Source of the DNA: Candidatus Gastranaerophilales bacterium
Lineage (GTDB): Bacteria > Cyanobacteriota > Vampirovibrionia > Gastranaerophilales > Gastranaerophilaceae
DNA length: 49,788 nucleotides
Direction: 5' to 3'
NCBI GenBank assembly: GCA_944327255.1
Contig: CALVHA010000018.1
Coordinates: 1 to 49,788, forward strand
Notes under the pieces: model-generated
The model's input: the letters and a program-made list of their open reading frames with translations, nothing else
What the model was told of the DNA's origin: nothing
The model's database searches: none
Part shown: positions 8,844-16,469 of the stretch, one piece after another
Numbering within the stretch: the stretch's first letter is position 1
Layout of the letters: every line of letters starts with the position of its first letter
Translations under genes and position numbers: made by a program

Positions 8844-9512
8844 TTATCTTTCAAGTGCATGTATAAATTGTCTTATCGCTTTATCACAATTTTGTTTAGG
8901 GGAAATAATCAGCTTTGTTTCTCCCAAAACAGGTGTTAATTTATCTTTCACAACATCCAGCTTTTCAGGATGAGCATACAAAAACATCATTGCAAGATCC
9001 GGCGCCTGTGTTTTTACGGCTCTAACATCATCTGGCAAAGTTTCCCAATTTATCTGTTTTTCAGAAGCACCTTCATTTTCAAGATCCCCGATTACAACAA
9101 CAGCAGGCATATATCCGAGCTTTTTCATATCAAGAGAATACCTGAGAGCCTTTTCCATACCAACGCCGTATGCAGTCCCGTAGTCTTTTTCATCGTAAGC
9201 AGTAAATGCATTCATAACTTTATTTATATTGGATCCGTTAAATGGAGCCCCCTCATAAATCAAATAAGCATCCTCTGAAACTCTTATAATTTTAATCTTA
9301 TCCTCCGGATCCAGAAGGTTGCAAATTTGTCTTAACAACTTTTTTTGTTCAGGCAGATCCTGCTGGTTTGAAGCAGAAGAGTCAAGAACAAACATCACAG
9401 CAGCAGGTTTAAAATTATCAACTTTAATTTTTGTTAAACCTGACCAAACCAATTTTATAATTATCGAGGCAAATAGAATAACTATTCCTGATATAATAAG
9501 TCTTTTGTTCAT
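8844..9512 (-). CDS. Membrane-anchored von Willebrand factor A domain protein
   Basis: The 222-aa protein starts MNKRLIIS with one membrane helix (about 4-23). A vWA domain follows with an intact metal-ion-dependent adhesion site, DSSAS at 44-48 (DxSxS), and later acidic/threonine positions (DYGTAYGVG, then VVVIGDLENEGA). The domain points to the periplasm or cytoplasm depending on helix orientation. An upstream in-frame ATG at 9599 exists but lies before the likely promoter. The ATG at 9512 has AAAGAG about 7 nt upstream. It is the first gene of a three-gene operon with an FHA-like polytopic protein and a TonB-like protein. BatA-type anchored vWA proteins are the closest architecture I know, but no MoxR ATPase is adjacent. 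Confidence 0.75.
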   Translation of the reverse strand: MNKRLIISGIVILFASIIIKLVWSGLTKIKVDNFKPAAVMFVLDSSASNQQDLPEQKKLLRQICNLLDPEDKIKIIRVSEDAYLIYEGAPFNGSNINKVMNAFTAYDEKDYGTAYGVGMEKALRYSLDMKKLGYMPAVVVIGDLENEGASEKQINWETLPDDVRAVKTQAPDLAMMFLYAHPEKLDVVKDKLTPVLGETKLIISPKQNCDKAIRQFIHALER

Positions 9513-9564
9513 AAACCAACTCTTTCTTAAGAAATAATAGCATATTTTACACAGATTATCAATA

Positions 9565-9594
9565 TTGCCATTATAAAAGAGATTATGGTATAAT
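9565..9594 (+). promoter_or_regulatory. Promoter of plsY
   Basis: TTGCCA (9565-9570) and TATAAT (9589-9594) are spaced by 18 nt, giving a leader of about 29 nt that contains AGGGAG before the ATG. A TATAAT on the minus strand (9570-9575) overlaps the spacer and may serve the divergent vWA operon. Confidence 0.7.
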
Positions 9595-9629
9595 TCCATA
9601 CGTTATAAAAAGTAGATTAGGGAGAATTT

Positions 9630-10232
9630 ATGGAATTATTGGAAATTATATTGACAATTGTCATAACATATTTGATAGGTTCAATACCTACAGGATATAT
9701 TATTGTAAAAACATTTACCGGACAGGATATCAGAACAATAGGCTCCGGCTCAACAGGTGCAACAAATGTTAAAAGAGTAATGGGTAAGAAATGGTTTTTT
9801 ATTACATTGCTTCTTGACGCCTTCAAGGGCGCATTGCCGGTAATTTTAGCCAAAATTTTTGCAACATCTTTTACAGGACTGGGGTTATTACCTGTCCTTG
9901 CAGCTATTGCAGTAATCTTAGGACATTCAAAATCAATCTTTCTTAAATTTACAGGCGGTAAGTCCGTCGCCTCCGGAGTTGGAACTATTTTGGCACTCAA
10001 CTGGCAGGTTGGTCTAATTATAGCCATTATATGGTCTATTATTACTTATATTTCAAAATACGTTTCTCTTGGTTCAATCATTGCACTTGCAATATCGCCG
10101 TTTTTAATGTACTTCTTAGACGGTCATTTAGCGTACGTCGGATACTGTACACTTGGAGCACTTTATATAATATGGCTTCACCGTTCAAACATTCAACGAC
10201 TTATCAAAGGAGAAGAAAATAAAGTAAGATAA
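9630..10232 (+). CDS. plsY: Acyl-phosphate:glycerol-3-phosphate acyltransferase
   Basis: PlsY transfers an acyl group from acyl phosphate to glycerol 3-phosphate, the first committed step of phospholipid synthesis in most bacteria. All three conserved loop motifs are present: GSGSTGATNVKRV near residue 37, the glycine-rich HSKSIFLKFTGGKSVASG near 110, and the C-terminal HRSNIQRLIKGEENK. Five to six hydrophobic segments and a length of 200 aa fit the family. The gene stands alone between a good promoter and a hairpin terminator. The companion plsX is not in this window. Confidence 0.97.
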   Translation: MELLEIILTIVITYLIGSIPTGYIIVKTFTGQDIRTIGSGSTGATNVKRVMGKKWFFITLLLDAFKGALPVILAKIFATSFTGLGLLPVLAAIAVILGHSKSIFLKFTGGKSVASGVGTILALNWQVGLIIAIIWSIITYISKYVSLGSIIALAISPFLMYFLDGHLAYVGYCTLGALYIIWLHRSNIQRLIKGEENKVR

Positions 10233-10237
10233 ATTTA

Positions 10238-10270
10238 AAAGGCTTTTGCAGTTACTCTGTAAAAGCCTTT
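10238..10270 (+). terminator. Hairpin terminator of plsY overlapping the 3' end of the xre gene
   Basis: A perfect 10-bp stem AAAGGCTTTT/AAAAGCCTTT has a 13-nt loop. The convergent XRE gene stops inside the loop (10252-10254), so its last codons encode one arm of the hairpin. The U-tract is short on both strands, so efficiency is uncertain. Confidence 0.6.
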
Positions 10271-10578
10271 ATCAGTTTATATATAATTCTTTTTTGTGTA
10301 AGAGGTTGGGATTTAACTATATCCAAAATAGTTTGTTCTAATGCTTCTTCCTCTACGTAAGCATCCACATCAAGTAAATCATTAGGTTTTACATTTAAGA
10401 CTTCAGAAATTTTAAGAAAGGTTGCAAGAGAAGGGAAATTAAGACCTCGTTCAATCCTGCTCAAATTTTGAGGTTCAATTCCAATCCTTTCACTAAACTC
10501 TTCTTGAGTAAGCTTAGCGCTCTTTCTTAATATTTTGATTTTTTCTCCAAGATACTTTGGGAGCACTTTTTCGTCCAT
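10252..10578 (-). CDS. XRE-family helix-turn-helix transcriptional regulator
   Basis: The 108-aa protein carries a Cro/CI-type helix-turn-helix at about residues 10-65: LGEKIKILRKSAKLTQEEFS, then GIEPQNLSRIERGLNFPS and SEVLNVKPNDLL. The acidic C-terminal tail of about 40 residues has no recognisable ligand or protease domain. GAGG lies 6 nt before the ATG. It faces away from the pilin gene at 10767. An 18-bp AT palindrome (10588-10605) sits just upstream of its own start, a typical position for autoregulation. Whether it controls the pilin gene cannot be told from sequence. Confidence 0.9.
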   Translation of the reverse strand: MDEKVLPKYLGEKIKILRKSAKLTQEEFSERIGIEPQNLSRIERGLNFPSLATFLKISEVLNVKPNDLLDVDAYVEEEALEQTILDIVKSQPLTQKRIIYKLIKAFTE

Positions 10579-10587
10579 AAAAACCTC

Positions 10588-10605
10588 TTATAAAAAATTT
10601 TATAA
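10588..10605. promoter_or_regulatory. Candidate operator palindrome upstream of xre
   Basis: TTATAAAA-AA-TTTTATAA has perfect 8-bp arms and covers the likely -10 region of the xre gene. Small XRE proteins bind such dyads as dimers. The pure A/T content in AT-rich DNA makes chance occurrence a real alternative. Confidence 0.35.
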
Positions 10606-10648
10606 TAGTTTTTTTAATAAAAAAAACATATTAATATGAAGTTTTCAG

Positions 10649-10676
10649 TTGACATTCAATAAAAATATGTTATAAT
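10649..10676 (+). promoter_or_regulatory. Consensus sigma-70 promoter of the pilin-like gene
   Basis: A full-consensus TTGACA (10649-10654) and TATAAT (10671-10676) are 16 nt apart. An extended -10 TGT lies directly before the TATAAT. This is the strongest promoter in the window and predicts transcription from about 10683, leaving an 84-nt leader. Confidence 0.85.
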
Positions 10677-10693
10677 TTAAATATAAAGATGAA

Positions 10694-10719
10694 ATTTTTA
10701 TATATTTTTATATAAAAAT
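10694..10719 (+). promoter_or_regulatory. AU hairpin in the pilin mRNA leader
   Basis: A perfect 10-bp stem ATTTTTATAT/ATATAAAAAT with a 6-nt loop lies about 11 nt from the predicted 5' end of the pilin mRNA. 5'-terminal stems of this kind can protect mRNAs from decay. It is A/U only, so modest in stability. Confidence 0.45.
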
Positions 10720-10766
10720 ATGGAATCGGAGGAAAACCATAAGGAATTTAGAGAAAGGATTTATTT

Positions 10767-11441
10767 ATGAAAAAACTCACAAATTTCAAACGTAATGCAT
10801 TTACGCTTGCGGAAGTATTGATTACCTTAGGTATCATCGGGGTTGTTGCAGCTATGACTATGCCTACTTTGTTGAACTCTACTCAAGGTGCTCAATATAG
10901 AACTGCTTACAAAAAAGCTTTATCTGTTTTGTCGCAAGCTGTTGTTATGAACGTTGCTCTTGACGACTATGATTTGGCGCAAACTATAGACTCTAATGCT
11001 ACAGATGGTACATCAGCATCTCTTTACAACTTGTTCAACAATAGAATGAATGTTGCTAAAGTTTGTGATGGAAGTACTTCAGGCTCGGGTCAGGATGCCC
11101 AAACAACTTGTTCTGAAGCATGGACAGCTGGAAATGATGCGAATGTTAAACTTGGAGAAAGTGGCAACTATACATTTTTCTTTAATGACGGAATCACTTT
11201 ATCATTCCCTAAGACAAATGGAACTACAACTAAATGTGAGGAAGATAGTCGTAACTGTCGAGGGGTTATAGATGTTAATGGAGCTAAAAACCCTAACAGA
11301 GTCGTATCTTGTAATGAAGGTTCCGACAACAGTAATTGCAAGGTGACAAACCCAACAGATATTTATCCTGTTATTATGTATGCTCAATCAGTATTACCGA
11401 ACTCCCCTGCGGCAAGAGCTGTATTGTTCGGTGGTAAATAA
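10767..11441 (+). CDS. Type IV pilin-like protein with prepilin cleavage/methylation N-terminus
   Basis: The 224-aa protein starts with a short basic leader, then NAFTLAEVLITLGIIGVVAA, a class III prepilin signal. Phe is at mature position +1, Glu at +5, and a roughly 20-residue hydrophobic alpha-1 helix follows. The residue before the predicted cut is Ala, where most prepilins have Gly. The globular part has six cysteines in three close pairs (VCDGSTSGSGQDAQTTC, CEEDSRNC, CNEGSDNSNC), so disulfides are likely after export. AAAGGA precedes the ATG, and a consensus promoter drives it. It stands alone, with two hairpins downstream. It is probably a major or minor pilin/pseudopilin exported to the envelope. 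No assembly ATPase or prepilin peptidase is nearby. Confidence 0.88.
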   Translation: MKKLTNFKRNAFTLAEVLITLGIIGVVAAMTMPTLLNSTQGAQYRTAYKKALSVLSQAVVMNVALDDYDLAQTIDSNATDGTSASLYNLFNNRMNVAKVCDGSTSGSGQDAQTTCSEAWTAGNDANVKLGESGNYTFFFNDGITLSFPKTNGTTTKCEEDSRNCRGVIDVNGAKNPNRVVSCNEGSDNSNCKVTNPTDIYPVIMYAQSVLPNSPAARAVLFGGK

Positions 11442-11478
11442 TTTTTATCCGGAATTTAAATGGTTCTTAATTTCGGAG

Positions 11479-11501
11479 ACAGGCAGTTCTATACTGCCTG
11501 T
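11479..11501 (+). other. First hairpin downstream of the pilin gene
   Basis: ACAGGCAGT/ACTGCCTGT forms a perfect 9-bp stem with a 5-nt loop. It is followed by A-rich rather than U-rich sequence, so it may protect the 3' end rather than terminate transcription. Confidence 0.5.
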
Positions 11502-11549
11502 TCACAAAAAATTTACTTTTCAAAGTAAAAAACGAAACGAATCTTTTCA

Positions 11550-11580
11550 CCTGACACAGAAAATGTGTCAGGCTTTCTTT
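11550..11580 (+). terminator. Rho-independent terminator of the pilin-like gene
   Basis: CCTGACACA/TGTGTCAGG, a 9-bp stem with loop GAAAA, is followed by CTTTCTTT. It lies about 110 nt after the stop codon, behind the hairpin at 11479. Confidence 0.85.
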
Positions 11581-11645
11581 ATTGACTAAAAGGTTATATA
11601 TTAATCAGAACAATCTTTCGCACAAAATTCAGAGTACAAAAAAAT

Positions 11646-12422
11646 TTATTTCCATGATCTGATAACTTTTTTTATCCGTGCATAAGCTTCTTTGATTGTG
11701 TAATTTGGAAGCGGTTTTTCATCTACGTGTTTTATTTCAACATCAGCATCTAAATCAGGACTTATAAGGATTATTTCTTGATTAAAATTATATTCAAACC
11801 ATTTAGTAAATCTTGTCAATAAGTTATTTTGTTTCACTGCACATCTGCTGTCTAAAAGGAAACTTTCTCCATTATATACTCCAATCTGATCAATTCTATA
11901 ATCAGAGAAATCTGCAGATGGGATAAACCCTGCCTTTCTCATTTTTCTTTTTACTTCTAACACATTGTTTAATCCAATATTAGAGGTATCAGCCTTCCTT
12001 TGAATATAGCCGTAAAATCCGTTATATTCTTCAACTGTCCCAATAAGAGGGATGTCAAATTTTGGATTATGTTTTCGGTATTCAAAAGGATTTTCTTCTG
12101 AAATTTTTAAAACTCTGTCGTTGCCAATATCAAATACTGTGGTTAAATGACTTAGTCCAACTATCCCGAAAATTCTTTCATTTAAGAATTTTCTGCTTCC
12201 TTGTATAAATTCTATTGACTTATCTATCCGTTTCGTCCATTTTAAATCTTTTTTACATTGTTCAAGATCAGATATTATTCCGTTAGGATTATCAATCATA
12301 TATTTACAGAAATAATCCTCACCATCAACCCAATTTAGATATTCTATCCCATTTGGATATTTTATTTTTTCATTCCAATAAGAGCCTTTAAAACTAATCC
12401 CATTAACTTTAGAAATCATCAT
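11646..12422 (-). CDS. Unrecognised 258-aa protein, possible degenerate kinase-like fold
   Basis: I do not recognise the family. The N-terminus MMISKVNGISFKG resembles a short FKG-type start that I recall in other proteins of this lineage. Residues about 95-115 (TTVFDIGNDRVLKISEEN) could be the beta strand carrying an ATP-site lysine. GYIQRKAD near 140 could be a hinge, and YNGESFLLDSRCAV near 190 resembles the metal-binding L-x-D strand of atypical kinases. No HRD or DFG motif is present, so any kinase reading is weak. There is no signal peptide or membrane helix. No Shine-Dalgarno site is visible. It is a single gene on the minus strand between the pilin terminator and the grpE promoter region. 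Confidence 0.75.
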   Translation of the reverse strand: MMISKVNGISFKGSYWNEKIKYPNGIEYLNWVDGEDYFCKYMIDNPNGIISDLEQCKKDLKWTKRIDKSIEFIQGSRKFLNERIFGIVGLSHLTTVFDIGNDRVLKISEENPFEYRKHNPKFDIPLIGTVEEYNGFYGYIQRKADTSNIGLNNVLEVKRKMRKAGFIPSADFSDYRIDQIGVYNGESFLLDSRCAVKQNNLLTRFTKWFEYNFNQEIILISPDLDADVEIKHVDEKPLPNYTIKEAYARIKKVIRSWK

Positions 12423-12605
12423 ATTTCTATGAAAACAGATAAAAATATTTTTTTGCTACTTTAATTACATAATCCATGTTATGAGAACATAATTTTTAAA
12501 ACATACTCTCGTTTTGCATCCGCTATTGTTCAAAATAAAATGTCATTCCCTGCTATTAAATATTAAAAAATAATAAATTTTATTCCATTATTGTTTTTAT
12601 TATTC

Positions 12606-12628
12606 TATAATTATCTATATGATATAAT
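12606..12628 (+). promoter_or_regulatory. Promoter elements of grpE
   Basis: Two overlapping candidates exist: TATAAT at 12606-12611 and TGA-TATAAT at 12623-12628. The first would give a leader of about 22 nt with GAGGT placed correctly before the ATG. The second would leave about 5 nt. Neither has a convincing -35. No CIRCE repeat (TTAGCACTC-N9-GAGTGCTAA) is present, so HrcA control is not indicated. The rest of the gap from 12423 holds no gene that I can see. Confidence 0.5.
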
Positions 12629-12639
12629 GAGGTAGAGAT

Positions 12640-13212
12640 ATGAAACATAAACATGGACACAATCCGTTTAAAAATGAAAATATAACAGAAGAAACAACCC
12701 AACAGGAAACAGAACAAAACGTTGAAGAAACTCCTGATGAAACTCAAACTGTTGAAAATTCCGAATTGGATAAATTGAAAGATGATTTTGATAAATTAAA
12801 TAATCAATATTTACGCCTTGCTGCTGACTTCGACAATTACAGAAAAAGACAGGAAGCAGAACGTGAAAATTTATTAAAATTCGGGACAGAAAATGCTCTA
12901 AAAAAAATGATTGAAGTCCTTGATAATTTTGAACGAGGGAAAAAATCTCTGGAAAATGTGGAAGATTGCCAGAAAGTTAAAGACAGCTTTGACCTTGTAC
13001 ACAAGCAGGTAATAGAAACACTTACAAAACTCGGAATGGAAGAAATTGAAGCCGAAGGCAAAGAATTTGACCCGAACTTCCACGAAGCAGTTATGCGTAC
13101 TCCAACTGATGAATACCCTGAAAACACCATAATTAATGAATTACAAAAAGGATACAAAATTGGTGACAAAGTTCTGCGCCCAACATTAGTAAATGTTGCT
13201 GCGGCAGAATAA
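12640..13212 (+). CDS. grpE: Nucleotide exchange factor GrpE
   Basis: GrpE releases ADP from DnaK. The 190-aa protein has the acidic, disordered N-terminus (about 1-45) and a long coiled coil (about 48-110) containing YLRLAADFDNYRKRQEAE. The C-terminal beta domain ends in GYKIGDKVLRPTLVNVAA, a family signature. GAGGT precedes the ATG. dnaJ follows 83 bp downstream, but dnaK is not between them as it is in many genomes and must lie elsewhere. Confidence 0.97.
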   Translation: MKHKHGHNPFKNENITEETTQQETEQNVEETPDETQTVENSELDKLKDDFDKLNNQYLRLAADFDNYRKRQEAERENLLKFGTENALKKMIEVLDNFERGKKSLENVEDCQKVKDSFDLVHKQVIETLTKLGMEEIEAEGKEFDPNFHEAVMRTPTDEYPENTIINELQKGYKIGDKVLRPTLVNVAAAE

Positions 13213-13295
13213 AAATTGGACACAAAAAATAATTTAACGATATAATAAAAATATAATAATACATTAAGAAGAAGATATCAGAAGAATAGGGAAAA

Positions 13296-14426
13296 ATGGC
13301 AGATTATTATGAAATATTAGGTGTCTCAAAAGATGCCTCTAAGGATGAAATAAAATCGGCTTTCAGAAGGAAAGCCCGTACACTACACCCCGATGTAAAC
13401 AAAGCCCCTGATGCAGAGGAAAGATTTAAAGAACTCGGCAAAGCTTACGAAACATTATCGGATGACAATAAACGTGCAACTTATGACCGATTTGGAGAAG
13501 ATGGTCTTAAAAATGCCGGATTTAATACAAACGGTCCGTTTGATGGCGGATTTGGCGACTTAAACGATATATTCAACACATTTTTTGGCGGATTCGGCGG
13601 AGGATTCGGTTTCGGCGGAGGAAGACCTGACCCGAATGCACCACAGGCCGGAGATGACTTAAGATATGATGTTGAAATTTCATTTGAAGAAGCTGTTTTC
13701 GGAACAACAAAAGAAATTACCTTTGACCACCTTGAAACGTGTACAGAATGCGGCGGAACAGGAGCGGAAAAAGGTTCTAAACCGGTAACCTGTCCGACAT
13801 GTCACGGGACAGGACAGGTGCAAACAGTAGCAAGAACTCCTCTTGGTTCTTTCACACAAATAACTACCTGTCCGGATTGTCACGGCTCAGGAGTAAAAAT
13901 ATCTAAACCGTGTAAAGCTTGCAAAGGATACGGAAAAATAGAAAAAGAAAAGAAAATAGAAATTAAGATTCCTGCCGGAGTAGACAATCACTCAAAAATG
14001 AGAGTTTCAGGAGAAGGAGATGCAGGCTCCAACGGTGGCAGAGCAGGGGATTTATTTGTTGTAATACATGTTAAAGCTTCGGACTACTTCACAAGAGACG
14101 GAGCAGATGTATACACTAAACTTCAAATCACACCGGAACAAGCAGTTCTTGGAGATGAAATTTTAATAAAAACACTTGACGGGGAACAGAAAGTACAAAT
14201 TCATGCCGGCATTCAAAATGGGAATACCATAAGAATTAAGAATGCAGGGGTGCCAATACTTTCACGTCCTTCTCAAAGAGGAGATCATATTATCGTTGTA
14301 TCAATCAAAATTCCGACCCAGCTAAGTGAACAGGAAAAAGATTTATACAGAAGAATTTATGAACTAAGGAGCGGTAAAAAACCTGCAGAATCGCTGCTCT
14401 CAAAAGTAAAGGGAGTTTTTCAGTAA
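13296..14426 (+). CDS. dnaJ: Chaperone DnaJ
   Basis: This is a complete type I DnaJ of 376 aa that delivers substrates to DnaK and stimulates its ATPase. The J domain has HPD at residues 31-33. A Gly/Phe-rich segment follows (about 75-108), then four zinc-binding repeats ([32 protein letters not shown]) and the two C-terminal beta domains. AGGGA lies before the ATG. The gap to grpE contains a TATAAT at 13241-13246 with a TTGGAC 19 nt upstream, a possible internal promoter. Its stop overlaps the next start as TAATG, so the downstream secreted protein is probably translationally coupled. Confidence 0.97.
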   Translation: MADYYEILGVSKDASKDEIKSAFRRKARTLHPDVNKAPDAEERFKELGKAYETLSDDNKRATYDRFGEDGLKNAGFNTNGPFDGGFGDLNDIFNTFFGGFGGGFGFGGGRPDPNAPQAGDDLRYDVEISFEEAVFGTTKEITFDHLETCTECGGTGAEKGSKPVTCPTCHGTGQVQTVARTPLGSFTQITTCPDCHGSGVKISKPCKACKGYGKIEKEKKIEIKIPAGVDNHSKMRVSGEGDAGSNGGRAGDLFVVIHVKASDYFTRDGADVYTKLQITPEQAVLGDEILIKTLDGEQKVQIHAGIQNGNTIRIKNAGVPILSRPSQRGDHIIVVSIKIPTQLSEQEKDLYRRIYELRSGKKPAESLLSKVKGVFQ

Positions 14427-15856
14427 TGAAGAAACTATTAATCGGGCTGGCAATAGTACTTTCAACATCAATGGCAGCAAATTCGGCACAGCTGCCTGAA
14501 AATGTTCAAAACTTTGTCAAATCAAGTTTTCCGGAAACGAATTTTCGTTTTGACGGGGTAATAATACTTCCCGATAATACAGTCTATTTACCTTTAATTC
14601 CTTCTAAATTTAATGATGATAAAGAAGTTAAGATTAAGTCAACAATCCCTTCCGGTCAAACTATGGCACAAAAGCCTGATGCCGTTATTTTAAGTAATGA
14701 TTATGTCCTTCTAAAAATGCTTACAAACAGCAAAGGGAAAAATACCATAGTAAATTTGACAGTACCTCCTCTAGAATTAAGAACAGGTTTACTGCCACAA
14801 GATATGCTTGTTCCTAAAAATCTTATCATCCCCGCAAACCTGAAAAATATAATTGGGAATCTTGATATAACAACATCACATGATACCGGATTAGTAATAC
14901 CTGTATCACAGCCAAAGACAGGCGGAGTAGCTGTAAATTCACTGACATCCACCCCGCAATTGCAAGATAAAATGTTTTATGTTACCACAACTCTTTCAAA
15001 AAATATTCAGGTAATCAGCCCTGAAAGAAAAGTTGCAAATTATGCATTATATCAGGAAAATGTTCCAATATGTATTCAAGGCTATCAGGGATTTTTACTT
15101 GTAACATCCTATGATAAGAAATCATTAGATGTAATTTCACTTGCTGACGAAAAAGTTATAAAAGAAATTACCTTTAAAACCCAGCCCGAAGAAATTATAA
15201 TAGATGAAAAAAATAAAACAGCATACGTATCAAGCGGCGAAGACGCAAGTTTATATGTTATAAGTTTAGAGACAATGACAATAAAAAAACAACTCCGCCT
15301 GAACGGTATGTGCGAAAAAATAATCCTTAGTGATGACGGAACCAAATTATTTTATAATGATAAGCAAACCCGTGAGATTTGGGCTGTAGAATTGGATAAC
15401 AATTATATGCTGAAAGAAATCGGAAGATTCCCGAATGTTTCTAAGATAGCATATGTTAATGGCAAAGTATATGTAACAAGCAGGACTAAAAGCAGATTGG
15501 CAATCATTGATTATGAAACCATGGGATTAATGTCAGAAAATGAAATTTGTGAAAAACCTGTGGATATGCTTGTTTACAAAAATGATTTATATGTTCTCGG
15601 CGCAGGTGCAAAAACCATTGATGTTATAGATACAACCATTGACACTATAAGTAAAACCATAGACTTAAATGGGAACGGATTCCCTACGAAAATGACTCGC
15701 GTCGGAAATTCAAATATTGCTCTTGTAACTGATGCTAAAGCCGGTTCATATTCGGTTCTTGATTTAGACAAAAAAAGTATTATTAAAATAAATCAGCTTG
15801 ATGTTCCTGTAAGTTCAATATTAGTTACAAATAAGGTTAAGAAAATAACAAAATGA
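14426..15856 (+). CDS. Secreted beta-propeller protein (YVTN/NHL-like repeats)
   Basis: The 476-aa protein has a cleavable signal peptide (about 1-20, ending AANSA). A first part (20-180) is rich in prolines and beta strands. From about residue 195 it shows repeated blades such as LLVTSYDKKSLDVISLADEK, KTAYVSSGEDASLYVISLE, and KVYVTSRTKSRLAIIDYETM. This spacing of about 40 residues is typical of YVTN/surface-layer type propellers. It should be periplasmic or surface-exposed, and the ligand is unknown. It overlaps the dnaJ stop (TAATG) and the next gene's start (ATGA), so it sits in the grpE-dnaJ transcript, an unusual place for a secreted protein. Confidence 0.8.
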   Translation: MKKLLIGLAIVLSTSMAANSAQLPENVQNFVKSSFPETNFRFDGVIILPDNTVYLPLIPSKFNDDKEVKIKSTIPSGQTMAQKPDAVILSNDYVLLKMLTNSKGKNTIVNLTVPPLELRTGLLPQDMLVPKNLIIPANLKNIIGNLDITTSHDTGLVIPVSQPKTGGVAVNSLTSTPQLQDKMFYVTTTLSKNIQVISPERKVANYALYQENVPICIQGYQGFLLVTSYDKKSLDVISLADEKVIKEITFKTQPEEIIIDEKNKTAYVSSGEDASLYVISLETMTIKKQLRLNGMCEKIILSDDGTKLFYNDKQTREIWAVELDNNYMLKEIGRFPNVSKIAYVNGKVYVTSRTKSRLAIIDYETMGLMSENEICEKPVDMLVYKNDLYVLGAGAKTIDVIDTTIDTISKTIDLNGNGFPTKMTRVGNSNIALVTDAKAGSYSVLDLDKKSIIKINQLDVPVSSILVTNKVKKITK

Positions 15857-16422
15857 TACAAGATTTCGATTTAACAACTCAGGAAGTATTGAAGGGGTTA
15901 GAAATTACTCAAAAAAATTTTTGGAACATTTCCCGTCCGACGGCATTATTTTTGCATGAGCTAATTAAAACGGAGGGATTTGTATCCGGAATAGAAGTAG
16001 GAACATCAAACGGATATAGCGGGATATGGCTTGGCAAAGCTTTTAAAGCTAACGGCGGACATCTTACAACAATTGAATTTTATGAAAAAAGGTATTCTAT
16101 CGCACAGTCAAATTTTGAGAAATGCGGAGTTGCAGATGTTATAACAATAAGACCAGGAGAAGCATGTAAAGTCTTAGAGTATTTGCCAGAAGACTTAAAA
16201 TTTGATTTTGCCTTTGTGGATGCAAACAAAAGGGAGTCTGTAGATTATTTCAGACTTATACATCCACATTTAAATGTCGGGGGCATTTATACATGTGACA
16301 ATGTCCTTTCCCACAAAGAGAAGGTTCAGACATATATTGATGCGATTAATGCTCATCCCGAATACAGACACACAATACTGGATCTTCCAGCAGGACTCTC
16401 ATTTGCCAGAAAACTTCGATAG
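15853..16422 (+). CDS. Class I SAM-dependent O-methyltransferase
   Basis: The 189-aa protein has the catechol/caffeoyl-CoA O-methyltransferase pattern. SAM motif I is SGIEVGTSNGYSGIWLG near residue 45, motif II is LTTIEFYEKRYSIAQ near 75, and the metal-site DFAFVDANKR lies near 118. CDNVLSHKEKV follows near 150. The usual substrate is a hydroxyl on a small aromatic or lipid molecule, but this cannot be specified here. It overlaps the preceding propeller gene by 4 bp (ATGA), so it is last in the grpE-dnaJ operon. No terminator is obvious before the convergent dacB gene. Confidence 0.88.
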   Translation: MIQDFDLTTQEVLKGLEITQKNFWNISRPTALFLHELIKTEGFVSGIEVGTSNGYSGIWLGKAFKANGGHLTTIEFYEKRYSIAQSNFEKCGVADVITIRPGEACKVLEYLPEDLKFDFAFVDANKRESVDYFRLIHPHLNVGGIYTCDNVLSHKEKVQTYIDAINAHPEYRHTILDLPAGLSFARKLR

Positions 16423-16469
16423 ATTAAATATCTCTATCTTTCTTAGCCATTCATCTTCTTGAGAATGAA

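Noticed and set aside
11380..11589. 69-codon frame running over the pilin end and both hairpins
   Set aside because: Its composition is non-coding, it starts inside the pilin gene and crosses the terminator stem.
12423..12437. Leaderless-type promoter for the 258-aa gene (TGT-TTTCAT-N6-ATG)
   Set aside because: The spacing fits, but the -10 hexamer matches consensus at only three positions and there is no -35, so I did not count it.
12423..12639. CIRCE or other heat-shock operator upstream of grpE
   Set aside because: No TTAGCACTC-N9-GAGTGCTAA or similar inverted repeat was found on reading both strands.
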